A stretch of 64,000 bases of DNA from Aphidius gifuensis (taxonomy: Eukaryota > Arthropoda > Insecta > Hymenoptera > Braconidae). The stretch spans positions 1,240,001 through 1,304,000 of the forward strand of contig NC_057789.1 of assembly GCF_014905175.1 (NCBI RefSeq), read 5' to 3'. The stretch's first letter is position 1, and each line of letters starts with the position of its first letter. Below the pieces are notes generated by a model. It did not search any database. It saw only the letters and a list, made by a program, of their open reading frames with translations, and had not been told where the DNA came from. Below, piece by piece: positions 27,001 through 42,000 of the stretch. The position numbers and the translations under genes are program-made.

Positions 27001-30000
27001 TTACTGTTGAAAATTTATTTTTTAATTTGTTGTAATTTTTTAATAATTGTTTTATTTCGTTTCATTTTGTTTTAGCGAGTGCAAATGGCACATGCGTTGA
27101 GACGCATCTCATACGCAAACTGTGAACCGCAATTTGCACAATTCAGTTTTCTAGCACGTGAACCACGTGCACATTTTAGTATTCAATATTGTCATTCATT
27201 CATCACCGAATCACCTGAACAGGTAAGCCAAAATATATTCCCCTAAAAACAAAAAAAAAATTATATAAATAATAAGTTATCGTATAAAATATTTACCCTT
27301 TTTATTTTATTTTATTTTTGTTTTATCCTCGTCACCACCAGTGTCATAACTTTGTTTTTTATTTATTTTTATTTCTCTTTTCCACCCGAGGAATTTTAAA
27401 AAGTATGCTTGTGATAAAAAAATAAAAAAGGGATAAAAAAAGTATATAACGGAAAAGGGCGTTTATATATCCAACAACTGTTCATCCAAAATCTCGTAAA
27501 ACATTAATGACGAAATGTCTCGTGAATTTTTGTTTTCAAACCACGAACAAGCTTAAAACATATTCGCAAAAAAATTAAATTTATAAATGGAAAGAGCTGT
27601 ATAAAATCGGACAACTAAGGAAATGATACAAATTTATATTTAGTCGTAATTTTTTTTTGTCTGTTTTTCCACTTAAATTACCGAAAATAATAAAATTATA
27701 TAAATAAATCAAAAAAGCACAAGAGCAAAATAAACTTGAAAAAATTTTACCATAAGAAAATATGTATTTTTATTTGCAACGTTCTTTTTTCATTTGAATA
27801 ATTACTAGTTATTAAAAAAATTATAAATAGACAAAATTAATAATTTAAAACAAAATAAAAAATTGCAAAAATAAAAAAAAAGCCATGTAAATTAAATGTA
27901 AATGTAAATTAAATTTTTTTTAATTACTTGTTAATTATTTTAGAAATATATTTACAAACACTCTAATTTTTTTTTCTTAGCAAAGTTCAAATCATCAAGT
28001 GAAAAAATAGTAAAAAAAATAATTTAAAAAATATTTTTTTGATTGTCTTATTTTACTTTAATAAATGTAAATTAAATTTTTCCAAATGATAATTAAAATG
28101 CCATTTAAATTTGTGGTAATTTAAATGAATCAATTTTTTTTTATTTCAACTAATTAACCAGGTAATAAAAATAAAAATCTATAGAGAGTTGTTAAAGTAA
28201 AGTTAAAAAGTTAACAGTGATGAAGTTTTAGTGATTATCCCCCATTGAGACTTTAAACGACCGGTAAAATAAATTCGCTTAACTTTGTGATCACAAACTA
28301 AATGTCCATCCTCTGATTTTAATGGCCAACTGTCTGGCGAAACGATATGCATCCCAATGGGATTTAGCTTCATTTAAAATTGGAATGATATTCCATCAAG
28401 CGAGAGAAGAGAAATCTTTTCAAATAATTTATCAATTGATTTATCATAAATCGATACACATATAGATCATCTGTTTTATCATTGAATAATTATTTTGAAA
28501 TCTACATTACCGACTGAATGATCTATAAATCATTTTTATCATTTTATTATTATTCAATGCCTAAAATAAAAAAAACTTAACGGAATGTTTAATAAAACTA
28601 GCGGTTTAAAATACTGTATAAAATTAAAAATATAAAAATAAATAATAATAATACAACCGAGGGCAGCAATGACACCTCATGCAGAGAGTCACGCGCATAA
28701 ATGCTGATAATTATGCACAAACGCAACAGGATATCATCATAAATGCAGACACTCAATTTTATTTAACGGTCTTTAATATTACCGCAAATTATCATTGAGG
28801 AAATTTCATATCCGGGCTTAATTTTTATTTCTTTGTCTTGTTTTATTTTCTTTTTTTATTTTTACTATTTTAGTAGAGATTTTTTACTCATTGAAGATTC
28901 AAAACCACTTGATACATAGATTGAAAAAATAAAAATGTAAAAATATTGAGAAACTCATTGAGAATAATAAAAGAATTTGATTATCGAGTCAATTTTACAT
29001 GGAAAAAAAAATAATTAGAATTAAGTGGTGCTTGGATTTGTAGTTAGTATAATTTATTGTTGAAAATTTTTTGTTGTTTTTGTATAGAGGTTAATTAATA
29101 TCAGTTACAAAGTTGATAATATGGTTTTTTTTATTTTTATTTTTTATGGTTTTCTCATTATCTTTTGGGTATTGAAAAAAAAAAGTAAAAGTTTTTGATG
29201 TCACAGGGAAGCAATATGCTGGAAAATATGTCTAATTAGTTGAGCTTAGAGAGAAGAGAGAGCCAAAGTAAAGTTTCCGCAGATTCATACTTGGAAGCTT
29301 GCATAGAAACGTTATTACCGGAGACAGGAATTTTCATATTGCAATTTTTCATTAACTAAAATATGCTCATGTTGGTAATTATAATTTCCAGATTTACCCT
29401 AGTCAAACTATTTAACTTAATTTATTTACAAAAAAAAACAAAAAGAAAATATTTTTTAATTATCCATAAATAGATTTTATTTTATAAAAATTAAATGATT
29501 TTTATAAAGAAATATTTATTTAAAATAATTATAATTTATTTAGCATTGGTAAATTAATTATTTAAATTGATAATTAAATATTTTTCATGAACAAATGCAT
29601 TTGAATTTGTTAAATGATGTAGAGCAATAATTTTTGAGATTTAGGGTTTATAAAAAATTCTCCCAAGAAAATGGATAAGTAGATATTTTTAAAATTTGTC
29701 TAGCAGATCATAACTAGCTTCAACTATTCTCAAAAAAATTCCCGTCAGGGACCGAGCATTATTTTTTGCAAAAAAATATAAACCGTATTTTCAAGATTAT
29801 AAAAATTCTCCTGAGAAAACTCATCGAATTTATTTATCAATTTTTTCTATTTAAATATAAAAAAATTATTGAATTCATTTATTTAAAAATCACTTGTCCA
29901 AACAATAAAACAATAATAAAAACTTCATGCTAATTAAATAATTTAAAGGACAAATTTTCCTATTAAAAATTTCTTCTATAAATTATCAAAAAAAATCTAA

Positions 30001-33000
30001 TTTATTTCACAAAAATAAATAAATTTATCAATTTTTTAATTGAATAAATTAAAATAAATAAAATCAAGTCAACACAATAGAAACTATATATACCTGCAAA
30101 ATAAATAAATCTAAAAAAAAACCACAAAAAATAATTGCAATTTAAAAAAAAAAAAAAATATATCTAAACATAAGAAAAATAAAAAATTGACATGTCCAAT
30201 TAAAATTCTGATGTAAAGTTACAAGTTTTTTGGATCTGAAGAAACAGGTGAGACGAGTATATCCACTTAGACTTTACCTTGTATATATATTTTTACACAT
30301 ACTGTAATCTCTCGGTCGTTGACATTTTAAATATTACTATAAAACAATATAAAAAATAATTATAAATATTTATAAACATTGCTAAAAAAATTAAACAAAA
30401 TATCCAGTTATAATCCCAATCGAAAAGTCACAATCTAAATTCATAAAAAATATATTAGAAAAAAATTATAATCCAGCAAGGAGAGAGCAGCAAAAAAAAA
30501 AAAGATGAGACATGGCTTTTCCACATTTCTTGTTACATTGTATCTATCATCATTGGAATATATTGTACATATGTCTGCATTATATTCTCGACGACATTTG
30601 ACTTTGTCTGAATGCACACATTTTACATACACCAACATGTATATAATATTAAATGTGAAATGGAATTCTCGTCTATTCGTCACACTGAATCACATGCCAA
30701 GAAAAAAAAATAAAAAAATAACCCTTTGAGAAACTTATTTCCTCGGATTGCTCTTATTTCATATGCCTCTCAAAGGCACCTTCTTCTTCTTCTTTTTCCT
30801 CTCAACCCTCCTATATTTATATATATATTTTTTTTTTTTTTCATTATTTTTCTACTGATGCTACTACTTCTTTTCCATAACTTCCGTACTACCAAAGTCT
30901 TTTTCTGTCTCTTTCAGCCTCTTTGAACATTTAAATAAAAAAAAAAAAACCATATAGTAACTCTCTTAATTTAACGCATGACTTCTCTCGAGCTTTTCCG
31001 TTAAAATTACATTTCATACACATATTTTTTTTATTTTAAATTCTAGTTGAATTGTTTTATTTTTTTTTTCTTCTTGTTTTTGAAGTTTCTTTTTTTTTTT
31101 TGGAGAAGTTTATATTTGACACTAGAGAGTTTGGACAATTTTTGAATGTAAAAAATTTAAACTTGTGTATGTATCAATTATTCTGGGTGGCTTGGGGATG
31201 ATGGGAGAAAGAGATTTTGAATAATTCATATCTCGGGAGAGACTGAGGTATACTGAAGTTGAAGCTGTACGTGTTGGTCGATCAAGTACGCGATGTTAAC
31301 TCGTTCACCTTCGCTGCTTCAATGTATGTGAAGAGGGTTAACTCAATGTCCTTCGAAATGTACAGAAGCTACTTTATCTGTCTTTCAAAAAAATTTTATT
31401 ATTTTATGAAACTCTTTGGGGTTAAATAACGGTTATTTAAATAAAATATTTTCTCCGCATGATAAATAATTTCAGTCGAAAATTCATATTTCGATATATA
31501 TATTTTTTTTTTGAATGAAAATAATTTTTTTTTTAATTAAAAAAATATATTATCAATCTGAAAAATTCATTTGATTAACAGCAATTTTTTATTTTGTTTA
31601 TAAAATATTTTTTTTTTGCAATAAATTAGAAATTAATATTTTTTAAATTTTTTAAATTCATTTTAATATTTTAAATAACTTTTGTAATTTTTTAAAAATT
31701 TTTTTACATCATTTTATTATTTTTAATAAACAAAAATATAATTAAATTAAAAAAATGTAAAAATTGAATTTTTTAAATATTTTTTTTATTTAATTTTTTT
31801 ATCAATTTACATTCTCCACATTTTTTAAATTAAAAAAAAATGTAATTTGTTAAATTTTATTCTTGTCATTGTGATGAAACATATTTATCTATTTATTTTT
31901 TTAAATTTACAAATTCCAATAATCATTTTATTGACCATTTCTTTATTTCCCATTAAATCATGATGATAATTTAACGGCATTTTAATTTACCATGATAATT
32001 GACATGAAAAAAAAAATAAAAATACTTGTAATAATCAACAGTAGCATGTCAAAGCATAATATTATTTATTATTTTTGTATAAATTAAATTTTTTATTTAG
32101 CCCTTTTTTAGTCTATAGACTATACATAAAAAAGTGTTGTTTTCCTTTCACACCCGATTTAATTTGATGGACATGGATGATAATTAAGATTCAAAAAAAA
32201 AAAAAAATCAAAAACAAAATATAAATGAAACAAAGAAAGGGCCGGATCAGAAAGATTGACACATCCGGAGTTTTTTATTAGTGTTTTAATTTGTATTGAT
32301 GGAATGTTTTATTATTATTATTGTTTATAAAATTTTTTTTGTTTTTTTTTTTTGTATTAAAAAAGGTGTGGTATGAAGGTTATTTTTTGGCTGCCAGATG
32401 ACGTTGTGGTGGTTGGTTGTATTGTTGGTTTTGCGTATGAAATAAATCGGATACACCCCATATACCTTACCTCGATGTATCTTATTACCAACCTGCAAAG
32501 TTATTTTAAATTAATTTTTTTTTCTTTTTGTTGATAAAATAAATTATTAAAAAAAATATAAAAACACATGTGCACACACACTGGTGTGTAGATGAGAAGC
32601 CAGTGTTTACCAATGTGATAACCACAAATCGAATTTAATTTATATAATAATATTCGAGTACAGTGGTCAGGTTTAATCAGAGATTGCATGTGTTGATGGT
32701 ACTCCAATGTATTTACAAACATGCTCTCTAATCGGGTGTTAAATTAAGTAAATTACAAAAAAAAATATTTATCAATATACAATAGTTATAAAATGTATAT
32801 TGAATTCAATTTATTGATATTTTTTTTAATAAGAAAATTTGAGAAATAATAGGTCAGCTCATTGATTAACAAGTCTATTTTAATTTTATATATAAAAAGA
32901 TATATTTTTTTTTTTTTGGTATATTGTTTGTTGATTTTTAAAAAATTTATATGAACATTTTAATTTTTTTTTGATGTAAAAAAGTGTGGCTGAAAATATT

Positions 33001-36000
33001 TTTAGTATTTCGATGGTATTTAAAACAAATTTTGATGATAATTATTTAAAGTAAATTTCGATAGATATTTGAAAAATATTTCGATGGATTTTTAAAATAT
33101 ATTTCGATATTATTTAAAAAATATTTCGATGATATTTAGAACAAATTTCGATGATGATTATTTAAAGTATATTTCGTCGGACATTTGAAAAATATTTCGA
33201 TGGATTTTTAAAATATATTTCGATATTATTTAAAAAATATTTCGATGATATTTAGAACAAATTTTGATGATAATTATTTAAAGTAAATTTCGATAGATAT
33301 TTGAAAAATATTTCGATGGATTTTTAAAATATATTTCGATTGATATTTAAAGTAATATTTCGATGTTATTTACAATATATTTCGATGATATTTAAAATGA
33401 ATTTCGATGGATATTTAAAAAATTTTTCTATGGCTTTTTAAAATATGTTTCGATTGATATTTAACGAAATATTTCGATGGCTATTTAACGCAAACTATCA
33501 ATTCAATATATCCGTTAAATTATAAAAAATCTATTTTTATTTTCTTGCACAAAATATAACCACCCAGAATAAAATCACATCATTGGTCTCTTGTTCATTA
33601 TAAATACATAAAGAAAATCGAAATGCTCATTTCCGGTAGTAACATTAATATAGATATATAATATACAAAAAAAAATAAAATATATTTATATACATGCGTA
33701 ATAATTGGAAAGATAAGACGAGTCAAAATGCCCCCAGGTATAAATTGAACATCCTCACGTGAATAACATTAACACATGCACAGGTTGCTATGCGAAGAAT
33801 AAAATATTTGTATAAAATTTTCCAATCGCATCACTGGCTCATGTATTGCAAGGAATAAGACTGACCTTGGCATTCTATATTTTACATGCACAAATAAAAG
33901 TGATACTCAATATATATATAAATAATTTTCTTTCAAACTAAATTTAATTATTCCTTTCTCTTTGGATTCATCAATTTTATTTTTATCAAAATTATCATGA
34001 AAATTTATAATCTTCATGTTTGTAAGTTCATTTATCGTCCAATTAAATGCATCAAGTTAAATTTATATCAACACAAATTATAAAAAATATATTTAGTATT
34101 GAAGATGTTGAATAAAATTTCTCATTGAGTGTATATAAAAAAATAAATAACCGACAACGAAACAAGTATACCTGAACAATTAACCCAGACTTATTATTTA
34201 TGACTTATGACTTGGTACAAGTCTTCTGGCTAAGAAGTAACTGGTGTAATTCAATTTCTCTTTTTTACTGTTCAAATGCCTCAACAGTAAATGACCAAAA
34301 AAAAATATAAAAACAAATTATAATATATACAAAATAATAGCTACAATTTAGTTAATGGAATGAAGAAAAAAATTTATTTATCAATACAAAAATAACAAAA
34401 TAGTTTTCTAAGAATTAATTCTAAATATTCAAAGAATGTTATTTTCTTTTGGCACCATCACCATGGGGCATGGAATATTTTAGCCAATTCAAGAAATCCA
34501 TGAGATATGCGAAAAAGGAACGAAAAAAAAAAGACAAAGTTCTTTTTTAACAAAAAAAAAAAAAAAAGTGTAAATCGTGCACGACAGGTGTTGACAAGAA
34601 GCCAATACTATAGTCCATAAATTCAGTCCCAAAAATGTCTAGTATACAGAAAATAAAAAAGAATCAAGAGAAATACAGAAGAGAAAATTATAATACAGAT
34701 AAAGAAAAAAATTAGGGTCAGCAGCATGATAATCATAGCGAATAATGACGATTAAAGCGTGACTCAGACTGGGACTTTAAAAGAGTCCGGAAATAATCTT
34801 CAATTTATCCTGGAATTTTTTGTTAGAAGCTCCGAAAATCTTGATGAAAATTATCCACTACTGATCTTTAAATTTTCCAATCGAATTTATAACTATTAAT
34901 AGAAAAAAATGCAACAAATTTATCAAATAAAAATTACAAATTAAATTACTTAATTAATATATTTATTTTGGAGTAATTTTGACTGGAAAAAATAATGAAA
35001 AATAAAAGCAATTAATACCTAATTATTAGAGAAAAAAATACGTTATTTTGGCGGTAAAATTCAAATAATTTATTCAAAAATTTTATACAAGATAATGATT
35101 TATAATTTGTTATATTTTTCCTTCAATTAAATTCAAATATAAATGTAAAATAATTACTGCACTATTGTGTAATCCACAAATTCCAAAAAAAACAATACTC
35201 AATTTGAAAAAAAATTTGAAATATTGCAAAAAAAAAAAATAAAAAGGGGGTCAAAGAACGATTTTTATATTTTTTTTTTCGGCTGGAGAAAAGATCAGGG
35301 ATTCCAGCTGCCGTTGAACGTGTTCAATGTCGGTGATGCAGACTGGAGAGTTGCGAGTAAGAGAGATAATATAAAAATTGCCAAGTCAAAGCAACTATAT
35401 AGAGAAAGAAATGATGCTGGGTAGAGAAAATGAAGATGAAGAATAATAATAAAAAAGGAGGGAGGTATGTACCAGTCAAGAAAAATAAAGAGAATAAAAG
35501 CAAAAGAATGAAGGCAGGCCGCATGGTTTTTCGAAAAAATTTAAAAATCATGAGTGGGGATAAAGAAATCGTGTGGGTTCTTGAGTTTGCCGTGTTCAGA
35601 AGAGCCAATACAACGTTACAACCAACTCTCTCGTACACAAGTCTCAGCTTGGCATGTATCTTGACTTCATGTACTCTTTGATATTTTTTATAATTTTTTT
35701 TTTTTATTATTCAAGTATTTCTTAACATACCGTTTTGTATTATTTTGAATTAAATTTTTGTCTATTATCTAGTCTATGTTAAAAAAGTGTTATTTGAAAA
35801 ATAAAAAACCAAGTGATTTCTGTCGATAGATATAAATATACACAATGAAAATCTAAAAATAATTAAATGAAATTAAAAAAGAAAAGCGCTGGAAAATATA
35901 TACAGCAAGTAGTTGAAAAAAATAAATTGTGAGTGTTGTGTTTCATGTGAAAAGTGAAAGTTTAGTGAATATATTATTTTAATATTAAAAATATTGTTGG

Positions 36001-39000
36001 TTTATGTATTTTGTTTTTTTTAAATAAATATATAATAAAGTAATAATACGTAACAGTGGCATGAGGAGATTGACACGCAAGCGCAGAAGCCTTGCGGCGT
36101 TAACAGTGATAATGGGACGACTTGGTAAATCAACTCAAAATCAAACCAAACCAATATTCAGGGTACATTATAAAAAATTAATTGATGAATATACTAATCA
36201 GCAACAGGATCAGCTTAAGTTTATGCCAGCATTGCCAGATTATATGTCATACTGTTGCTGTCGTTGTGGACATACACAAAAACTTGAAGTAAGATAATTA
36301 AAATTCAAAAAAAAAAATTATAATCTATAATGAAAATTATGAAAAATAAAATTACAAATTATTTTATATATTTATTTAAATTTTTTAAAATTTATTTGAA
36401 TATTACAACTGAAAATTTAATTAAATAATTCAAAAATTTAAAAGAAATTTTTTTCTAAACATTATTATAAATAATTCTAATGTTTTTCATAAATTTTATG
36501 TAAATTATTTTTCAATTTTTATTTATTTTAAATAATCAAAAAAAAATTAATAATAATAATTGAATTGTTTATTAACAATATTATAAATAATTTTAATTAT
36601 TTTATTAAATTTTTTATTTTTTTTTTTAATTGTTATAAGTAGACATTTAAATAAAATTTAAAAATCTAAAAAAAGTCTATACAAGTTAACCAGTTTTGCC
36701 CACGTTTATTTTGTAATTCAGTGTAATTATAAAATTGCATCCAAGGTATTCATGATCAACTGACATAAAACTGAAAAAAAAAAAAAAAAATTAAAGAAAC
36801 TATCCTATTTCATTCAACAAACTATAAAATAATTTCGAAATTTTTTTACTATCAAAAAACGTGGGAGTGCATAAAGTCTATGAAAAATAGAAAAAAAAAA
36901 TTTTTTTTTAAACAATTCTTAGATTATATAAAAGGGGGGTAAAATATTCTTGAGAAAATCGATGTTGGATTTGTTTTAATTTTTTTTTTATTATTTTAAT
37001 AGCAGCAAGTATGTAGTGAGTAAAAATAAAGTGAGTGTTAGTATTGCTATGTTGGTCTTAGGGGGGTAAAGAGAGTAAGAGAGAGAGAGAGAGTGATAAA
37101 GAATTTTAGGTAAGGGGGCTGAAGGGTACACAAGAAGTAAGGGAAAAGCCGTGGGATCGGACGAGCACATTCCTGGCTTTTTTATACCTCTCTCTCTCTC
37201 TCTGTCTCTCCTGCTCTCTCTTTCTCGTTATCATTATTTTTATCTCACTTACTCCACTCACTTACTCCTGAAGACTTTGTAGTAACTACTTGTGATACAA
37301 CACAGAGAGAAAACTTACGATGAAAAGTACAGGATGTTCACACAAACTTCACAACTATTTTTTTTTTTTTTATATTTTTTTAAATTACCTTTTTTTATAT
37401 CATCAATTACACACGTCATTTTTTAAAATTTGTACTATATTTATCAATGATTATTTTTGATAATTACATTTATGAAAAATTATTTAAACAATTATCTTAA
37501 AAATTATGAGAAAAGCAAAGAAAATACTTGTGTAATTCTATATTTTTTATTTGGAGCAAATCCAAATATTTTTAGTTTGTGTTTTTTGAAAGTTCTGGTG
37601 ATCCAGTGCCTTTGGCAATGCGGAAAAAAAATTCAGCGATACATATATAGTTAAAAAAAATAAATAAATACCTATTTATCATAAAAAAAAATACCAAATA
37701 TATGAAAAGAAAAAAGAGAACTCATATTTGAATATCAAAAATTTACCTCAAGGCTATGGTTTTTAAAATTTGTCTAGGAATTTTAATAATTTAAAAAGTT
37801 ACGGTTTTAATTTAATGACTATTTTATATATTCTTTGGCAGACGGTGAGTCAGTAAGTGACATCATCATTATCGTCTATTTATTCATTCAATTATAGATA
37901 CAGAGTTATTTTTCGTAAAGTGGATATTTCGAAGAAAAAAAAAATTTAATTTCACCTAAAAAAAAAACTGTAAAAATCTAAATTCATGAGGATTTTACTT
38001 TCCTCTTTTTTGACCATTAAACACCATAAATTTCCATGCTAGAAAATATATTTTAAATTGATTTTTCCAAGTGGAAAAAAAGCTTTTTCAAAAGGAACCT
38101 TTAAAGTCTCTTGATGATTATTATTAAATATTATTTTGGTACATGTCAATGTGCAATTTTCTTTGACGTAAAATAGAGCATCGAATTTTTATTAAACACA
38201 ATAGAAATTTATTTTATATATAGACTCATTGTCGGGACACTTCATAGAAAATAACATCAAGGAATTTATATGGGGACACACCATAACACAGTATGAAACC
38301 CTTCGATGCGATAATGCTTGGAAGCATTTAACTTACACCTGGAAGATCTTCAATAACGCCTCTCCATTTCCCTCATATTGTAGACTATTTTTCCATTTTT
38401 TTTTTCTTTTTCTTTTTCTTCTAGATTCATCTTTTCTCTTTTCTTTTTTCATAGTTACTTGATGGATTCTTTTGATATAAATTTTTGCTTAATATTTTCA
38501 TTCATAGATATACATGAGAATATAATTGGCACCGCAGTTGTAGTTGGCCCTTCAAATACATAGGTATATTATAAAAAAAATAATATATGTTCATCGTTTT
38601 CTTTATACATTGTCGACAATACCACGCATACACGAAAATCATTTGAGTCTGATTTTTTTCATTTTTTTCCTTCCATCTCGCTTCGGTAAATAAAGAATAA
38701 TGGACTAAGGTCGAGGACGTATTATGTGACTCACGGGACTTTTATACTTTTTTTGTTTTTTTATTCTTTCCTACATTTTTTTTTTTTTTTTTTTACTTTT
38801 TTTTGTCCCGTATATATCGCTTTTTTCTTTGGAATTATTTTTTTTTTATTTCGACAGATCACGTCTGTAACGCATCGTAAATTTGCTCATTGTGGACCCT
38901 TGAGAGAGTGACACTCGAAAATTTTCTTCACTCATTGTCGCGTGTCCCCGGACTTTATCGATTTATATAGAGAATTTTATATTGAAAAAAAATATATAGT

Positions 39001-42000
39001 ATATTTCAAGAGGCTTCTTTTGTTGTATTTTGACATAAATTTTTGAGTATTATTATTTGATAGATATATATACTTTTTGAGTTATTCAAATAGTCATTCA
39101 AAAGTCACTTAAAAAGAACGAGAATTATATATTTTTTAAATATTCTTACTATTTTCTTTTATGAATTTTGTAACACGTTTACTTTTGTATATCGTTTTAC
39201 TCAATATTCAGAAAATAAAGTGGAAAAAAATTTTTTAAAGCTGAAAAATTGATTAATGCTCAGAGCTTTTGGATAAATTTAAAATTAATTATGTAAAAAT
39301 ATATTATCAAGTCATTATGTTGTAATGACTTGATGTTATTATTATTTCAAATTTAATATTTTTAATATTAACCTTTAAAGTATTGTATAAATTGTTTATA
39401 CATGCCATGGAAAAATTTTTATAAATAAAAGTATTAAACAAAATTGTTTGAAAAAATCCGTTACTAAAAGTTTTTTGTAATTTAAAAATTATTTGAATTA
39501 TATATCACGACAAATTATCATAGCAACATAAGACATAAATATAATTTTCCATAAAAAAAGTAATTCAAACAATTGAAGGGTAAATTCAATTTTTTAAAAT
39601 TATTTTGCAATATTTAATTTATATTAAAAATTATTAGATGTTCATCATTATTTTAAATATGTGAATGGGTATTTAAGTTAAAATAATTTTAACACTAATT
39701 TTTCTAATATAGAAATAAAATATTCTGGTTAATAGATTTGCTATGTAAGAATATATATCATAATTAACAAAGTTGTGTCAACACTTCTAGTGGTCAAGTT
39801 GGTAAAGCACTCAGTTCCCGTTGATAAGAGGTTAGGTTCGAGTCCAATTCTTGAAAATTGTCATGCTTATCACAGAAGAGCTTCGAACCATTTGAATGAG
39901 ATTTATCGTTGACATGAAATCTATAATTAATTGATTTAATTGAGCGTTTGAAGCGAATACCTCCTGGTGTAGAACGAGTTGCGTCGAAGTCGTCACTTGT
40001 TCTACGCCAGGATATATTGGCTCCAAATGCTGGATAACTTTTTGTTTTTACAAATTACTCCAATTTTTATTTATTAATTTCTACTTGTCGACAGATATTT
40101 TAAACATTTCTACAGATATTAATTTTTTGCCAACAATTGAAATGTCTCAATCCACTTCAAGTCATTAAAACTGTTTATTTATTTTATTTATTTATTAAAT
40201 TTATTATTAATAAAATATAATTATAATATATTTTTGATAAATTTGTCTTTTATTTATTTTTAATTTGGCAGTCGATATTTTCGTTGTCAGAATAAATTAA
40301 ATCAAATTATATAAAACTAGAATAAAAATAATTTATTAAACAATAATTTATTATTAAAAAATTTCAAATTGACAGAAAATTAATTCAGAAAAAAAAATTA
40401 AAAATTGAATTTTAAAAAAGAAAAAAAATTTTGAAAATTATATTATTTAAATTTTTTTTTCCAATAAAAGAATATAATTAATACCATCTACTTGAAATAA
40501 ATAATTAATGAAATAAATAATTAACGACAATGATTAAAAAATAAAAAAAAAAAAAACTAAAAATAATTCAAGACTGAAAATGTAAGGAACTTGATTTTGA
40601 ATTGAGTCTATGCTTCTCAGACATTGAATTTATAATGAGAAACATATGAAATTTAGCATTGTATAGAATCATAAAATATTCAACAATTTACCTATATCTT
40701 TTCATGTAAAATTTATTGTTAATATTACAATAGATATTCCAAATGAATAACTAACATTATTCATTGTCAAAAAATTCATAAAATAAATTCACAAATTTAC
40801 ATTTAAAAATTTCATAAATAAAAAAAAAAAAAATAATCCTTTTAAAACAAATATAAACAATTGGGTTAAATTATTTATTAATTTATTCAAATAATTTTTT
40901 TTATGGTTTATTTTTAGCTACAAGTATTTATAAATAACTCGAAAACATCGTTAATATATTGACTTTCTTTATTCATTTTATCTAAAGGGTTTTTTTATTT
41001 TTTATCTCAACAAGATAGCGGTGCTTTAGGATGTATTTTTATGATCAATCAAATAACATTCATAATCATAGTCATAAAATATACATATCGATACACTTCC
41101 GGATCAAATAAATTTTAAATAAATATATTAAAAATTAAAAAAAATAATTTTATTACTATTTTAAATAAATTAACATTTAAAAGAAATTTTTATTTTCAAT
41201 TAATTTTTATAAATAATCAATTTAGTTTATATTAATTATATAAATTATTTCTCTGAGAATTTAATAAAGATAAAATAAATATTTCCTCGTGTTTAATTTT
41301 GTTGTATGTAATTTTTATTTTTAAATTACTGGATAAAAAAAAATAAATGTTGAGGGTAATTTTATTGTTTTGTGGATTTTTATGTTGTCAGTTTTTTGTG
41401 TATATATTTATCTTTTGTGTTTGTTCACCGCAATTTAACGAAAATTTGCAAGAATGAATTATAATAATTCAACTTGATGCTAAGGTAACATATGAACCTT
41501 GTGGTATCTTGTTTGTGCACACGTTATTTTAAACAAAAAAAAACTTTAAATTTTATTTAAAATGGAAAACAATAAATTTATCGAAATAATTTTATCAATT
41601 TTCATATAAAACAAACATGAGAATATAAAAATTATAAATAGAAAAATTTTAATCAACAAAAAAGTGATTAGATTCTATAAAAAAATGATATAAATTATCA
41701 AAAACTTTTATCCCTGATGACATTTTAACTGCTGACTTGAACTAAAATGAGTTTTTCTTTTTTTCAGTGAGAAAAGAATGATTCAGTTGATTTTTATAGC
41801 AATGAAAAAATATATATAAATCATATTTTTCTAATGGAGAAATTTATTTCATTCATTTTTCTATTTTTTTTTATTTTTTTTTTTTTGCAAATATTAGATT
41901 TTTATGGTGTTTAATCGTGTACATTAAATTGCACTGTCACCGGAAATGGTCAAATGATTTATCGATTCGATAAATTGAAAAAAAAAAAAAAATTAAAACC

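Noticed and set aside
35324..35638. Open frames on both strands near 35.4 kb
   Set aside because: They are low-complexity overlapping frames; no domain, splice pattern or conserved motif.
39791..39845. A true tRNA gene in the SINE head
   Set aside because: A and B boxes are present, but the acceptor stem and anticodon arm do not pair and the unit is repeated with a hairpin tail.
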